Under the pieces are notes generated by a model, which was not told the DNA's origin, searched no databases, and saw nothing but the letters and a program-made list of their open reading frames with translations. From contig NZ_JAGTXB010000001.1 in assembly GCF_018224885.1 (NCBI RefSeq), forward strand, positions 868,001-932,000: DNA of 64,000 nucleotides, given 5' to 3'. The translations under genes were made by a program, and so were the position numbers. This stretch comes from Chitinophaga hostae (GTDB taxonomy: Bacteria > Bacteroidota > Bacteroidia > Chitinophagales > Chitinophagaceae). Below, piece by piece: positions 47,457 through 56,668 of this stretch (positions are counted from its first letter, which is position 1; every line of letters begins with the position of its first letter).

Positions 47457-48615
47457 GGAGCTGGCCAAGGCGTATGCTCCTGAATTTACCGCTGTAAGAC
47501 GGCATTTACACTCCCATCCGGAACTATCCTTCCAGGAATTTGAAACAACTGCTTTTATCCAGCAGCAACTCACCGCATTTGGAGTTCCTTTCCAGGCGGG
47601 CATTGCCGGTACCGGTATTATAGCCCTGATTGAAGGAAAAAATCCCCCTTCCAAAGTAATCGCCCTGCGCGCCGATATGGATGCGCTGCCTATTACAGAA
47701 GCCAACGACGTACCTTATAAATCTACGAACGTGGGGGTAATGCATGCCTGCGGGCATGATGTGCACACTTCCTGTGTATTGGGCGCAACTAAAATATTGA
47801 ACGAACTAAAAGATCAGTTTGAAGGCACCATCAAGATACTGTTTCAGCCGGGAGAGGAAAAACATCCCGGAGGCGCCAGTATCATGATTGAAGAAGGAGC
47901 GCTGGAAAATCCACGTCCGGACGCCATCCTGGGATTGCATGTGCATCCCACGCTGGAAGCAGGTAAGCTGGGATTTCATGCAGGTAAATACATGGCCAGT
48001 GCCGACGAAATATATATTACCATCAAAGGTAAAGGAGGGCATGCGGCGCAGCCGCATCTTACCGTTGATACCATCCTGGTGGCGTCTCAACTGGTGGTAA
48101 GCCTGCAGCAGATCATCTCCCGTAATAACAATCCTTTTTCACCTTCTGTATTATCTATCTGTGCTTTTAATGGTGGTTTTACGACCAACGTAATACCCAG
48201 TGAAGTGAAGCTGATGGGTACTTTCCGGGCTATGGATGAAACCTGGCGTTTTAAAGCCCATGAGTTGTTGCGCAAACAAGCGATAGGTATTGCAGAAGCG
48301 ATGGGGGCTGAAATAGATATCGAAATACTGGTAGGTTATCCTACGTTATATAACAATGAAGACGTGACCCACAAAGCCAGGTATTTTGCCACCGATTACC
48401 TGGGAAAAGAAGCAGTAGGCGATACAGAAATCAGGATGGGTGCAGAAGATTTTGCTTACTATTCGCAGGTAGTGCCGGCCTGCTTTTTTAGATTGGGTAC
48501 CGGTAATACCGCCCGGGGCATTACTTCCGGCGTACATACCCCTACATTTGATGTTGACGAACACGCCATAGAAATAGGAATGGGTACCATGGCCTATTTA
48601 GCAACGCAGTTTTAA
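47440..48615 (+). CDS. M20-family amidohydrolase / N-acyl amino acid hydrolase
   Basis: 391 aa, cytoplasmic metallopeptidase-like hydrolase of the M20D type (hippurate/IAA-amino acid hydrolase-like). Metal site MHACGHD (about 104-110) and PGEEKHPGG with the catalytic Glu pair, GLHVHP (about 166-171) and GAEDFAYY near 340. Overlap with the SPOR gene suggests co-translation, though the functions are not obviously linked. Confidence 0.9.
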   Translation: MKNRIKELAKAYAPEFTAVRRHLHSHPELSFQEFETTAFIQQQLTAFGVPFQAGIAGTGIIALIEGKNPPSKVIALRADMDALPITEANDVPYKSTNVGVMHACGHDVHTSCVLGATKILNELKDQFEGTIKILFQPGEEKHPGGASIMIEEGALENPRPDAILGLHVHPTLEAGKLGFHAGKYMASADEIYITIKGKGGHAAQPHLTVDTILVASQLVVSLQQIISRNNNPFSPSVLSICAFNGGFTTNVIPSEVKLMGTFRAMDETWRFKAHELLRKQAIGIAEAMGAEIDIEILVGYPTLYNNEDVTHKARYFATDYLGKEAVGDTEIRMGAEDFAYYSQVVPACFFRLGTGNTARGITSGVHTPTFDVDEHAIEIGMGTMAYLATQF

Positions 48616-48621
48616 AATGAT

Positions 48622-48657
48622 AAAAAAAGGTCCCGATGAAAATCGGGACTTTTTTTT
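48622..48657 (+). terminator. Terminator of the deoC-SPOR-M20 unit
   Basis: GTCCCGAT-GAAA-ATCGGGAC stem-loop with flanking A- and T-runs; the A-run lets it serve both strands. Confidence 0.9.
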
Positions 48658-48745
48658 AAAGCTTGTTATTTTTTATTAATGTGGGCCGGCTAAAAAACAG
48701 GCCCGTGTATCGATAGAAATTATTGCTAAACGTATTTCGCGTTTG

Positions 48746-49471
48746 TTAGTGAATTTGTTTAATACAACTGGTGGCCCGGCCATACATTCCCAACTCCTTT
48801 AAGCTATCCACACTGATATCTGCAACCTTATATACTAAATCATCAAACCGGAGCGACCCATTCTTTCCCATGGTTACTTTTATGCTATCCATCTTATTTT
48901 CACCGCCCAGGAAGAAATTATTTTCCATCTCTCCGGTATAAACCAGGGAGGTGAGTTCGCAATTGTAAAGGCCGGTTCCTGCTTTAGGGCCGGCGATGAT
49001 CTGCAACCGAGGCTGCTTGAATTCATTCACAGATGCATTGCAGTAGCTGCTATGAATCGTATTCAGCGAGGGGCAGGTGAGCGTAATGTTTCCTCGTTCA
49101 TTCATCTTAACAAATAAAGTATCGCCGGATTGCCTTGTTGTTACACGACTATAATGTTCCAGCGTATACGCGTCCCCGTGATTGATGCTGACATTGTTGG
49201 TACTTTGCGAAACAACAGCGTTACCATTATCGTCCGGGTGTGTTTCAGTGGTGGCAAGATCTGCCTGACCATTTGTAAGAACCAGGACACGAAATGGGGA
49301 AAGCGTATCCTTTTTATAATTGGGATCAGGCCTGCCTGCCTCGTGCTTATTGTATTGCTCCATATTGGTAATACCTTTACTATAGTTCACTCTCAGCAGG
49401 ATGGCGGAAAATAGCATCAAAAACACGAGCATGCCAGTAAAACCGATCATTAATTTTTTACTCGTTTTCAT
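48746..49471 (-). CDS. Hypothetical membrane-anchored protein
   Basis: 241 aa; I do not recognise a family. One N-terminal membrane segment (about 8-27) followed by a polar, Asn/Thr/Ser-rich and probably beta-rich exported part. It is the fourth gene of the ABC/GntR operon, starting one base after the GntR stop, so it is probably translationally coupled. Similar extracytoplasmic proteins sometimes accompany YtrA-type ABC systems; role unknown. Confidence 0.7.
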   Translation of the reverse strand: MKTSKKLMIGFTGMLVFLMLFSAILLRVNYSKGITNMEQYNKHEAGRPDPNYKKDTLSPFRVLVLTNGQADLATTETHPDDNGNAVVSQSTNNVSINHGDAYTLEHYSRVTTRQSGDTLFVKMNERGNITLTCPSLNTIHSSYCNASVNEFKQPRLQIIAGPKAGTGLYNCELTSLVYTGEMENNFFLGGENKMDSIKVTMGKNGSLRFDDLVYKVADISVDSLKELGMYGRATSCIKQIH

Positions 49472-49472
49472 A

Positions 49473-49844
49473 TCAGTTGAAATTAGATTTTTTGAATTTC
49501 TCGTAATGAGGTTTTAGTTCATCGAGGCCCAGGTCCAGTAAATACAAGCTGCGGAAGAAGCTGGGGAGTTCAGTACTAATGAATGCCTCTTTTTTAAACT
49601 GCCTGATTTTTTTGACGGCATCGGGGCTGATGAAGTAACCGATTCCTCTTTTATTGAAAATAATTTCCTGTTGCTGCAGCAGCTCGCAGGTGCGCATCAC
49701 GGTGTTGGGATTTACTTCCAGTGATACTGCGAGTTCCCTTACAGAAGGAATACGCTCGTCTGGTTGCCATTTATGAAGCAATATCTGTTCGCAGATGTAG
49801 TCCGCGATTTGTACGTATATGGCTTGAGTTTCTTTGAATTCCAT
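49473..49844 (-). CDS. GntR-family regulator, YtrA subfamily
   Basis: 123 aa; winged helix-turn-helix at about 10-75 (IPSVRELAVSLEVNPNTVMR) with only a short C-terminal helix tail, the size and plan of YtrA-type regulators. Part of the operon it probably controls: the operator at 51528-51551 upstream of the first gene matches the AGTGTA...TACACT pattern known for YtrA proteins. Confidence 0.9.
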   Translation of the reverse strand: MEFKETQAIYVQIADYICEQILLHKWQPDERIPSVRELAVSLEVNPNTVMRTCELLQQQEIIFNKRGIGYFISPDAVKKIRQFKKEAFISTELPSFFRSLYLLDLGLDELKPHYEKFKKSNFN

Positions 49845-49856
49845 CTCACAAAAATT

Positions 49857-50672
49857 TTATATTTCCTGATCTTTCAACCGGAAATAGGCCAATGTCCAAA
49901 ATACAGGAGCAAATATAAACCGGAGTATAAACGCATAGGCATCCAGCAGCCAGCGTGGAATAAGATAAGAACCACCGCCATGTACAAGCCTGCCACTTAC
50001 TTCCATTTTATGTACCATGACAAATGGGATGGATGATTTCCATATTTCTGATTTCCAGCCAAATAACAAAGTGACGATAACACTGTTAATCAAAAACAAT
50101 CCAAACAGGAACAGTAATACACAGAGGACTGTTTTGATGAAACTATATTTATGGAAACAGGTGGCGCCAAATAGGAAGATGGCTTGCAGCACAAAGTAAA
50201 CGTAGTAGACATATACTTTTTCATCCGGATCACTGAGAAATTTATAATCGTTTTGGACATGGAGGCCATTGACCGCTATCTGCACCTTTTCAACGATGTT
50301 AACGCTCAGGTAGAAACTGATGTGATAAAATAAGAAGAAGCCGATAGTACTGATGAGAAACAGCGTCAGGAACTTTTCGAATTGGGACGCCGGTAGCAGC
50401 AGGAAATCTACTCCTTTTTCCTTGTGAGCCAATTCATTGAATGATCTGCTGGTAAACAGGAGGCCGCCGGCAAACAATCCAACATAGTAGAACGGAACTA
50501 TATCGCTTATTTTATCAAAGTGGTTGTGGGTAAGTACCAGGAGTATGCCTATGAGGGTAACTAATCCGAAGGTGGCGACTGCCCCCATCAGGTAAAATCG
50601 AAGTTGATCCGCAAAGTGCTTTTGCAGGTATAACTGCATGCGCCTGAAATTGAAAATGTTATTTGCTTGCAT
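49857..50672 (-). CDS. ABC transporter permease-like membrane protein
   Basis: 271 aa with about six hydrophobic segments. No named family, but its position between an ABC ATPase gene (10 bp upstream) and a YtrA-type regulator indicates the permease of an ABC-2-like exporter, as in the ytr system of Bacillus, which responds to cell-wall antibiotics. Confidence 0.8.
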   Translation of the reverse strand: MQANNIFNFRRMQLYLQKHFADQLRFYLMGAVATFGLVTLIGILLVLTHNHFDKISDIVPFYYVGLFAGGLLFTSRSFNELAHKEKGVDFLLLPASQFEKFLTLFLISTIGFFLFYHISFYLSVNIVEKVQIAVNGLHVQNDYKFLSDPDEKVYVYYVYFVLQAIFLFGATCFHKYSFIKTVLCVLLFLFGLFLINSVIVTLLFGWKSEIWKSSIPFVMVHKMEVSGRLVHGGGSYLIPRWLLDAYAFILRFIFAPVFWTLAYFRLKDQEI

Positions 50673-50681
50673 GGGATATAA

Positions 50682-51515
50682 TTAGTTGAATATTTCCTGA
50701 ATAGGTTTGTGATTGGTCAATACCGCATTAAACAATAGCTCCATATCTATTTTGCTTTGTTCGTTGCCCGCATTCCTGGTGATGATAGTATGACCCCGAA
50801 GGCTACTGTCGGCAAATAATACGCCGGTGACTTCTTCCATGCGACTCACGGTTTTAAAACTGAGTTTATCCGTTACCGTTTGGACATCTTCCCTGAAAAT
50901 AATTTTATGACCATCTATGATCACAATACTATCTATCAGGTTGTCGAGGTCGCGTACCTGGTGCGTGGAAATGATGATACATTTTTCTTCGCTTACCGCC
51001 GCTGCAATCACTTTACGGAACTGGCTCTTGGAGGGGATGTCCAGCCCATTGGTGGGTTCATCCATGATCAGCACTTTAGTGTTGGTGGCGAGTGCAAAAC
51101 TGATTAACACCTTTTTCTTTTGTCCGTAGGACATTTCCGTTAATTTCTGTTCACGGGGAATTTCAAACTCTTTGAGGTACCTGGAAAAGGCGGCTTCATC
51201 GAAATTGGGATAGAATGGCGCGTAGAGGTTTACATACTTTTTAACGCTTACTTTAGGCAGGTAGAATTCTTCCGGTACCAGGAACAGCTCGCGGAGGAAG
51301 GCCGGTTGCCTTTTGGCAGCAGTGTAGCCCATTACTTCGCAGGTGCCTTGATCCGGGAATAGCAGCCCTGCTATTTGTTTCAGCAGGGTGGATTTACCCG
51401 CACCGTTTTTTCCGAGCAAACCATAGATGTGGCCAGCTTCCAGGCTTAGTTGCAGATTTTCAAACAACGGCTTGTTTTTCCGGTAACTGAATGTCAGGGA
51501 TTGGATGTTAATCAT
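50682..51515 (-). CDS. ABC transporter ATP-binding protein
   Basis: 277 aa. Walker A GLLGKNGAGKSTLL (about 33-46), signature LTEMSYGQKKK in place of LSGGQ (about 130-140), Walker B VLIMDEPTNGLD (about 153-164), switch His STHQVRD. First gene of the ABC-permease-GntR-hypothetical operon, preceded by a clear promoter and operator. Likely an exporter or immunity ABC protein. Confidence 0.92.
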   Translation of the reverse strand: MINIQSLTFSYRKNKPLFENLQLSLEAGHIYGLLGKNGAGKSTLLKQIAGLLFPDQGTCEVMGYTAAKRQPAFLRELFLVPEEFYLPKVSVKKYVNLYAPFYPNFDEAAFSRYLKEFEIPREQKLTEMSYGQKKKVLISFALATNTKVLIMDEPTNGLDIPSKSQFRKVIAAAVSEEKCIIISTHQVRDLDNLIDSIVIIDGHKIIFREDVQTVTDKLSFKTVSRMEEVTGVLFADSSLRGHTIITRNAGNEQSKIDMELLFNAVLTNHKPIQEIFN

Positions 51516-51527
51516 ATCGTGTGGTTT

Positions 51528-51582
51528 AGTGTACTACTTAACTAGTACACTGTAAAGATAGCTGAGATTTTAATATTTCAAA
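51528..51582 (-). promoter_or_regulatory. Promoter and YtrA-type operator of the ABC operon
   Basis: On the minus strand: -33 TTTG (51579-51582), 18-bp spacer, -7 TATCTTTA (51553-51560). Immediately downstream is a perfect inverted repeat AGTGTACTA / TAGTACACT with six bases between (51528-51551), covering the expected transcript start. This is the arrangement of an autorepressed GntR/YtrA operon. Confidence 0.75.
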
Positions 51583-51612
51583 GAATTTTTTTGGGAGAGA
51601 ATAGATTAAGCA

Positions 51613-51703
51613 GCAGAAAGCATAAGGCATAAAGCAAAAAAGCTATTGTCGCGTATATCACTCGCGACAATAGCTTTTTTGCTTTATGCCTTATGCTTTC
51701 TGC
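51613..51703. repeat. Perfect 41-bp-arm hairpin, GCATAAA/AAAGC family
   Basis: Both arms are 41 bp and match exactly around a 9-base loop TATATCACT. The arms read GCAGAAA-GCATAAG-GCATAAA-GCAAAAA-AGCTATTGTCGCG in near-heptamer phase. It ends 5 bp from the glyA stop codon. Confidence 0.92.
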
Positions 51704-51708
51704 CCTTC

Positions 51709-52986
51709 CTACAATTCAGGATACAAGGTAAACTGCTGCATGAAGGTATTTACTTCGCCTCTTACTTTGGTGATCAATGCTTCGTTATCAGCATCCATCA
51801 GCAGTTGATCGATCCAGTCAACGATCTGGCCCATATGGCCTTCCGTTAAACCGCGGGTAGTGATGGCAGGAACGCCTACACGGATACCGGAGGTAACAAA
51901 CGCAGATTTATCATCGAAAGGCACCATGTTTTTGTTCACGGTGATATCGGCTTTTACCAGTGTTTGTTCCGCTTTTTTACCGGAGATATTTTTGTTGCGG
52001 AGGTCAATAAGCATCAGGTGATTATCGGTACCGCCTGAAATGATTTCATAACCTTTACCAACGAGGCTTTTCGCCATAGCCTGTGCATTTTTCAGAATCT
52101 GGTTGGCATATACGGTATAATCGTCAGACAGGATCTCGAAGAAAGACACTGCTTTGGCGGCAATGATGTGTTCGAGCGGGCCACCCTGGATACCAGGGAA
52201 TACAGCGGTATCAATGAGGGAGCTCATCATGCGGGTTTCGCCTTTTGGTGTTTTCAGACCAAATGGATTTTCGAAATCGGCGCCCATCATGATCATACCG
52301 CCACGTGGACCACGCAATGTTTTGTGGGTGGTAGTGGTAACGAAATGGCAATGTGCAAATGGAGAGTTGAGTAAACCTTTGGCGATCAAACCTGCAGGGT
52401 GTGCAATATCGGCCATTACAAAGGCGCCTACCTGGTCAGCTATTTCGCGGATACGTTTGTAATCCCAGTCACGGCTGTAAGCAGATGCACCGCAAACAAT
52501 CAGTTTTGGTTTTTCGCGGTTGGCAATTTCTTCCATTTTATCATATTCTACCAGGCCTGTTTCTTTGTTAACACCGTAGAAATGAGGTTGGTAAAGCTTT
52601 CCGGAGTAGTTTACTGCAGAACCATGGGTAAGGTGACCACCCATGCTGAGGTCCAGGCCGAGGATTTTATCACCTGGCTGAAGGATCGCCAGCATTACAG
52701 CAGCATTTGCCTGTGCGCCGGAGTGAGGTTGTACGTTTACGTAAGCAGCACCAAATATTTGTTTAGCCCTGTCGATTGCCAGCTGTTCGCTTTGGTCTAC
52801 AATTTCGCAGCCTGCATAATATCTTTTGCCAGGATAGCCTTCGGCATATTTATTCGTCATCACTTGTCCCATCGCCTGCATTACCTGGTAGCTGGTAAAG
52901 TTTTCAGATGCGATCAACTCAATGCCATGGCGCTGACGCTCCAATTCCTGGCCGATTAAATCAAATATTTGCTGGTCTCTTTGCAT
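51709..52986 (-). CDS. glyA: Serine hydroxymethyltransferase
   Basis: 425 aa PLP enzyme interconverting serine and glycine with tetrahydrofolate. PLP-binding Lys222 in [24 protein letters not shown] and the other family motifs are intact. Own promoter: TATTTTTG (complement of 53005-53012) with CTTG 20 bp upstream, giving a very short leader. Confidence 0.97.
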   Translation of the reverse strand: MQRDQQIFDLIGQELERQRHGIELIASENFTSYQVMQAMGQVMTNKYAEGYPGKRYYAGCEIVDQSEQLAIDRAKQIFGAAYVNVQPHSGAQANAAVMLAILQPGDKILGLDLSMGGHLTHGSAVNYSGKLYQPHFYGVNKETGLVEYDKMEEIANREKPKLIVCGASAYSRDWDYKRIREIADQVGAFVMADIAHPAGLIAKGLLNSPFAHCHFVTTTTHKTLRGPRGGMIMMGADFENPFGLKTPKGETRMMSSLIDTAVFPGIQGGPLEHIIAAKAVSFFEILSDDYTVYANQILKNAQAMAKSLVGKGYEIISGGTDNHLMLIDLRNKNISGKKAEQTLVKADITVNKNMVPFDDKSAFVTSGIRVGVPAITTRGLTEGHMGQIVDWIDQLLMDADNEALITKVRGEVNTFMQQFTLYPEL

Positions 52987-53004
52987 GTTGCCTTAAATTT
53001 GGTG

Positions 53005-53036
53005 CAAAAATAAATGAAAGGCGGATCAATTGCAAG
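53005..53036 (-). promoter_or_regulatory. glyA promoter
   Basis: Minus strand: CTTG (53033-53036), 20-bp spacer, TATTTTTG (53005-53012). One mismatch at -33. Confidence 0.55.
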
Positions 53037-53141
53037 CAGAAAGCATAAAGCCTGCTGCAAAAAGCTATTTCCCTGAGCAGAAGGCATCAGCATTATGCAA
53101 AAAGCTTTTTGCATTATCCTTTAAGCCTTCCGCTTTCCGCT
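53031..53141. repeat. Scrambled AAAGC-family repeat between divergent genes
   Basis: Contains GCAGAAAGCATAAAGC and complementary GCTTTCCGC-type elements plus a perfect 20-bp palindrome ATGCAAAAAGCTTTTTGCAT (53095-53114). Unlike the other hairpins it lies upstream of both flanking genes and overlaps the glyA -33. Confidence 0.6.
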
Positions 53142-53200
53142 TTTTTGTACTATTTTCGCGGCATTCGAGTAGCAATAGCTCATCCTAACGACAACACTAA

Positions 53201-54193
53201 ATGAAGGCAATAATACCAGTGGCAGGGGCGGGCACCAAGCTTCGTCCACATACATATACACAGCCCAAAGCATTAATACCTTTAGCCGGCAGAACCATTC
53301 TTAGTATCATTATTGATCAGCTGGTGGATGCAGGTATCACAGAATTTGTATTTGTGGTAGGCTACCTGGGCGAAAAGATCCAGCATTATGTGGAAAAGAA
53401 ATATCCGCAGCTGACCTGTCACTTTGTACAACAGAACAGCCGCGAAGGTACCGGGCACGCCATGTCGCTTACCCGGGATGTGGTAGGCAATGATGAAATA
53501 CTGATCGTATTGGGTGATACCATCTGTGAATGTGATTTTAAAGAAGTGATTGCTTCTCCCTATTCCATGCTGGGCCTGAAGAAAGTAGATGACCCGCGGA
53601 ACTTTGGCGTAGCAGAACTGGATGAAACGGGCAAAATAACCCGTGTCGTGGAAAAACCACAGATCCCCAAGTCAAACCTGGCCCTGGTAGGACTTTACAA
53701 GATCAAAGAAACCCAACAATTGTTTGATTGCCTGCAAAGCAATATCGACAATAAAATAAAATCACATGATGAGTTCCAGCTCACCGACGCGCTGGAATGT
53801 ATGATCGAGCATGGGGTGCAGTTCAACGCCTTTAAGGTGTCTAACTGGTTTGACTGTGGGCGTAAAGACACGCTGCTGGAAACAAATGCCATCCTGCTTA
53901 AAAAGTATAAACTCGCCAGCAACCCGGTATTACCATATGAAAATACGATCATCATACCACCGGTAAGCATAGGGGAAGGCTGCAATATCAAAAACTCCAT
54001 TATTGGTCCCAATGTGGCCATTGGCGACAATACGGTGATCAATTATTCTATTGTAAAGGATTCTATTATCGGCTCCTTCAGTAACCTGTATGAAGTGGTG
54101 TTGAAATCCTCTCTGATAGGCAGCGATGCCAATATCCGCGGATTGAGCCAGAGCCTGAACATCGGCGACAATACTGAAATAGATCTGGGGTAG
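53201..54193 (+). CDS. Sugar-1-phosphate nucleotidyltransferase
   Basis: 330 aa. N-terminal nucleotidyltransferase domain (about 1-235) with the signature GAGTKLRPHTYTQPKAL (Lys where Arg is usual) and GDTI for the metal-binding Asp; C-terminal left-handed beta-helix hexapeptide repeats (about 250-330). This plan fits glucose-1-phosphate thymidylyltransferase/UTP-type or mannose-1-phosphate guanylyltransferase enzymes; the nucleotide cannot be told. Stand-alone gene. Confidence 0.88.
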   Translation: MKAIIPVAGAGTKLRPHTYTQPKALIPLAGRTILSIIIDQLVDAGITEFVFVVGYLGEKIQHYVEKKYPQLTCHFVQQNSREGTGHAMSLTRDVVGNDEILIVLGDTICECDFKEVIASPYSMLGLKKVDDPRNFGVAELDETGKITRVVEKPQIPKSNLALVGLYKIKETQQLFDCLQSNIDNKIKSHDEFQLTDALECMIEHGVQFNAFKVSNWFDCGRKDTLLETNAILLKKYKLASNPVLPYENTIIIPPVSIGEGCNIKNSIIGPNVAIGDNTVINYSIVKDSIIGSFSNLYEVVLKSSLIGSDANIRGLSQSLNIGDNTEIDLG

Positions 54194-54194
54194 C

Positions 54195-54284
54195 GCGGAA
54201 AGTATAAAGCGGAAAGCAAAAAGCTATTGAAGCGGATATTTAATCGCTACAGTAGCTTTTTGCTTTCTCCTTTCTGCTTTCCGC
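54195..54284. repeat. Heptamer hairpin, GGAAAGC family
   Basis: Left units GGAAAGT-ATAAAGC-GGAAAGC-AAAAAGC-TATTGAA; the right arm complements with several mismatches inside units. Starts one base after the preceding stop codon. Read as protein it would add a false N-terminus to the next gene. Confidence 0.85.
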
Positions 54285-54304
54285 TTTATCGTATATTCGC
54301 TTCC

Positions 54305-55243
54305 ATGAACAACCGTATCACTTCCTTATTCAATATTCAATATCCTGTTATCCAGGCTGGTATGATCTGGGCAAGTGGCTGGCGTTTAGCCAGTGCTGTT
54401 AGTAATGCCGGTGGTTTGGGTTTGCTGGGCGCCGGCAGTATGTATCCTGATGTATTACGCTATCATATACAGCAATGTAAACAGGCTACCAATAAGCCCT
54501 TTGGCGTAAATATACCTTTGTTGTATCCGGATATAGATCAGCTGATTAATATTATTTTGGAAGAAAGGGTTCCTATCGTATTCACTTCTGCCGGGAATCC
54601 CAAAACATGGACACCGGTATTGAAAGCGGCTGGTGTTAAAGTAGTACACGTAGTTTCCAGTGCCACCTTTGCGTTGAAAAGTGAAGCAGCCGGGGTAGAC
54701 GCAGTGGTTGCCGAAGGTTTTGAGGCAGGTGGTCATAACGGCCGCGAGGAAACCACCACAATGGTATTGATTCCTGCCGTGTGTGAACAGGTGAAATTGC
54801 CGGTAATAGCCGCAGGGGGTATCGGTTCAGGAAAGGCCATGGCGGCAGCTTTTGCACTGGGGGCGGCCGGTGTGCAGGTAGGCAGCCGTTTTGTAGCAAC
54901 CCCTGAAGCATCTTCCCATATTAACTTTAAACAGGCCGTGGTAAACGCAAAAGAAGGTGATACCATGCTGAGTTTAAAGAAACTGACCCCCGTACGTTTG
55001 ATCAAAAACAATTTTTATAACGCCATCCGCGAAGCGGAAGATAACGGCGCAGATGCAACTGCCCTGAAAACATTGCTGGGGCGTGCGAGAGCTAAAGCCG
55101 GCATGTTTGAAGGCAACCTTGAGGAAGGTGAGCTGGAAATTGGCCAGGTAAGCGCATTGATACACGATATCAAGCCTGCGGCCGTGGTACTGGAAGAGAT
55201 CTGGACTGAGTTCAGAGAAACGATAAAGCGGTTAAGCTTTTAG
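54305..55243 (+). CDS. FabK/nitronate monooxygenase-like flavoprotein
   Basis: 312 aa from the ATG at 54305; the in-frame extension back to 54227 is only hairpin sequence. FMN-dependent TIM barrel (2-nitropropane dioxygenase family) with AEGFEAGGHNG (catalytic His) and AAGGIGSGKAMAAAFALGA. The pattern is shared by nitronate monooxygenases and the enoyl-ACP reductase FabK, and I cannot separate them here. A -7-like TATATTCG lies six bases before the ATG. The last four codons and stop lie in a heptamer repeat. Confidence 0.88.
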   Translation: MNNRITSLFNIQYPVIQAGMIWASGWRLASAVSNAGGLGLLGAGSMYPDVLRYHIQQCKQATNKPFGVNIPLLYPDIDQLINIILEERVPIVFTSAGNPKTWTPVLKAAGVKVVHVVSSATFALKSEAAGVDAVVAEGFEAGGHNGREETTTMVLIPAVCEQVKLPVIAAGGIGSGKAMAAAFALGAAGVQVGSRFVATPEASSHINFKQAVVNAKEGDTMLSLKKLTPVRLIKNNFYNAIREAEDNGADATALKTLLGRARAKAGMFEGNLEEGELEIGQVSALIHDIKPAAVVLEEIWTEFRETIKRLSF

Positions 55244-55336
55244 CCATTAGCTGTTAGCTTTTAGCAAGCGGAGAAAATGCAGATAATGATTTCTATCCGC
55301 TTGCTAAAAGCTAACAGCTAATGGCTAACAGCTTAA
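55232..55336. repeat. Heptamer hairpin between convergent genes, TTTTAGC family
   Basis: 39-bp arms, one mismatch: units AGCTTTT-AGCCATT-AGCTGTT-AGCTTTT-AGCAAGC. The left arm contains the last codons and TAG stop (55241-55243) of the flavoprotein gene; the right end is 5 bp from the stop of the convergent permease gene. Confidence 0.92.
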
Positions 55337-55341
55337 TCAGC

Positions 55342-56652
55342 TTACGGCTGCCTCCCTATCCACTTCAATGCTTCTTTCAACGTAATTTTCTTTCCATACA
55401 TCAATATACCGGTACGGTATATTCTGCCGGCGGCCCAGGTGGTGCCCATAAACCCGCCTATCAGGCAGATAAACGACAGGGCAAGTTGCCAGTAAGGTAC
55501 GGTGCCGGGTACGCCATAAGGAAGTCGCGCCATCATCACCATGGGTGAGGTGAAAGGAATGATACTGCCCCATACCGCCAGTGGACTGCCAGGGTCCTGT
55601 ACTGCTCTCATCATGATCATAATACCAATGATGATGGGTACTGTTACCGGGATGGTGAGTTGTTGTATATCAGAGGCATCTTCGTTAGCAAGGCTACCAA
55701 TAGCCGCATATAGCGACGAGTAGAAGAGGTATCCACCCAGGAAGTAGAATACGAAGCAGGGAACAATCAGGCTCCAGTGGATGCTGCCCACCACATCGCG
55801 TATTCTGCGCACCATTTCTACCTGGTCAGCATGGTTGCCCTGCGCCATAGCGCCACTCTGTGTGGCCGCCTGCATACTTTCTGCCGAAAAGAATAGTGGT
55901 ATCAGTGAGTAGATAGCGGTCACGAGTACTCCCCAGATAAAGAACTGCAGCAGGCCTACTGCCGCAATACCGATGATTTTGCCCATCATCAGCTGAAAGG
56001 GTTTCACGCTGGAGATCATTACTTCAGCGATACGGCTAACCTTTTCTTCCATTACGCCGCGCATGACGGAAGTGCCAAACAGCAGCAGTATGAAGTAGAT
56101 AATAAAGCCGCTGGCGTAACCTATGCCGTAAGCTACCCAGGAGTTGCCTTTTTTCTCCTCCTTACCATTTTTAAAAGTCACTTCCACGTTGGACCTGATG
56201 TCGTCCATTTTGGATTGATCGATGCCTTGCAGTTCCATGCGCTTCTTTTCAATGATATCGTTGATATCCCTGTTGATGCTGCTTTCGATGGTAACGCTGG
56301 CCTGGCCGCTGCTGTAAAACTCGAAGCCGGAAGGGCGGCTGATGTCAAACTGTGGGATGTATAATACGCCTTCATAGCCCTGCTCTTCGTAGTGTAGTTT
56401 CAGGCTGTCGACAGACTGGTTCCGGAGATATTTGAAGTACACGTCTTTAGAGTCGGGGAATTTGTTTTCGAACAGGCCACTGTCATCGATCACCGCAATG
56501 CGTTTATGCTGGCTGGAGGTGGTGGCCATCAGTATAGGCACAATAATCATGGCAGCAAAGGCGAGAGGTACCAGCAAGGTGGTGACCAGGAACGACTTTT
56601 TGCGGACACGGGTGAAAAATTCTCTTTTTATGATGAGCCATATTTTTTCCAT
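55342..56652 (-). CDS. ABC-2 type permease, NatB-like
   Basis: 436 aa; one N-terminal membrane segment (about 20-45), a large extracytoplasmic domain (about 50-180), then about five membrane segments to the C-terminus. This is the plan of NatB/ABC-2 exporters. Forms a pair with the ATPase gene 16 bp upstream. Confidence 0.9.
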   Translation of the reverse strand: MEKIWLIIKREFFTRVRKKSFLVTTLLVPLAFAAMIIVPILMATTSSQHKRIAVIDDSGLFENKFPDSKDVYFKYLRNQSVDSLKLHYEEQGYEGVLYIPQFDISRPSGFEFYSSGQASVTIESSINRDINDIIEKKRMELQGIDQSKMDDIRSNVEVTFKNGKEEKKGNSWVAYGIGYASGFIIYFILLLFGTSVMRGVMEEKVSRIAEVMISSVKPFQLMMGKIIGIAAVGLLQFFIWGVLVTAIYSLIPLFFSAESMQAATQSGAMAQGNHADQVEMVRRIRDVVGSIHWSLIVPCFVFYFLGGYLFYSSLYAAIGSLANEDASDIQQLTIPVTVPIIIGIMIMMRAVQDPGSPLAVWGSIIPFTSPMVMMARLPYGVPGTVPYWQLALSFICLIGGFMGTTWAAGRIYRTGILMYGKKITLKEALKWIGRQP

Positions 56653-56668
56653 AAAGTAATCGTGATGG

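Noticed and set aside
54227..54304. In-frame N-terminal extension of the flavoprotein gene
   Set aside because: The added residues are a translation of the heptamer hairpin, and the normal N-terminus starts at 54305.
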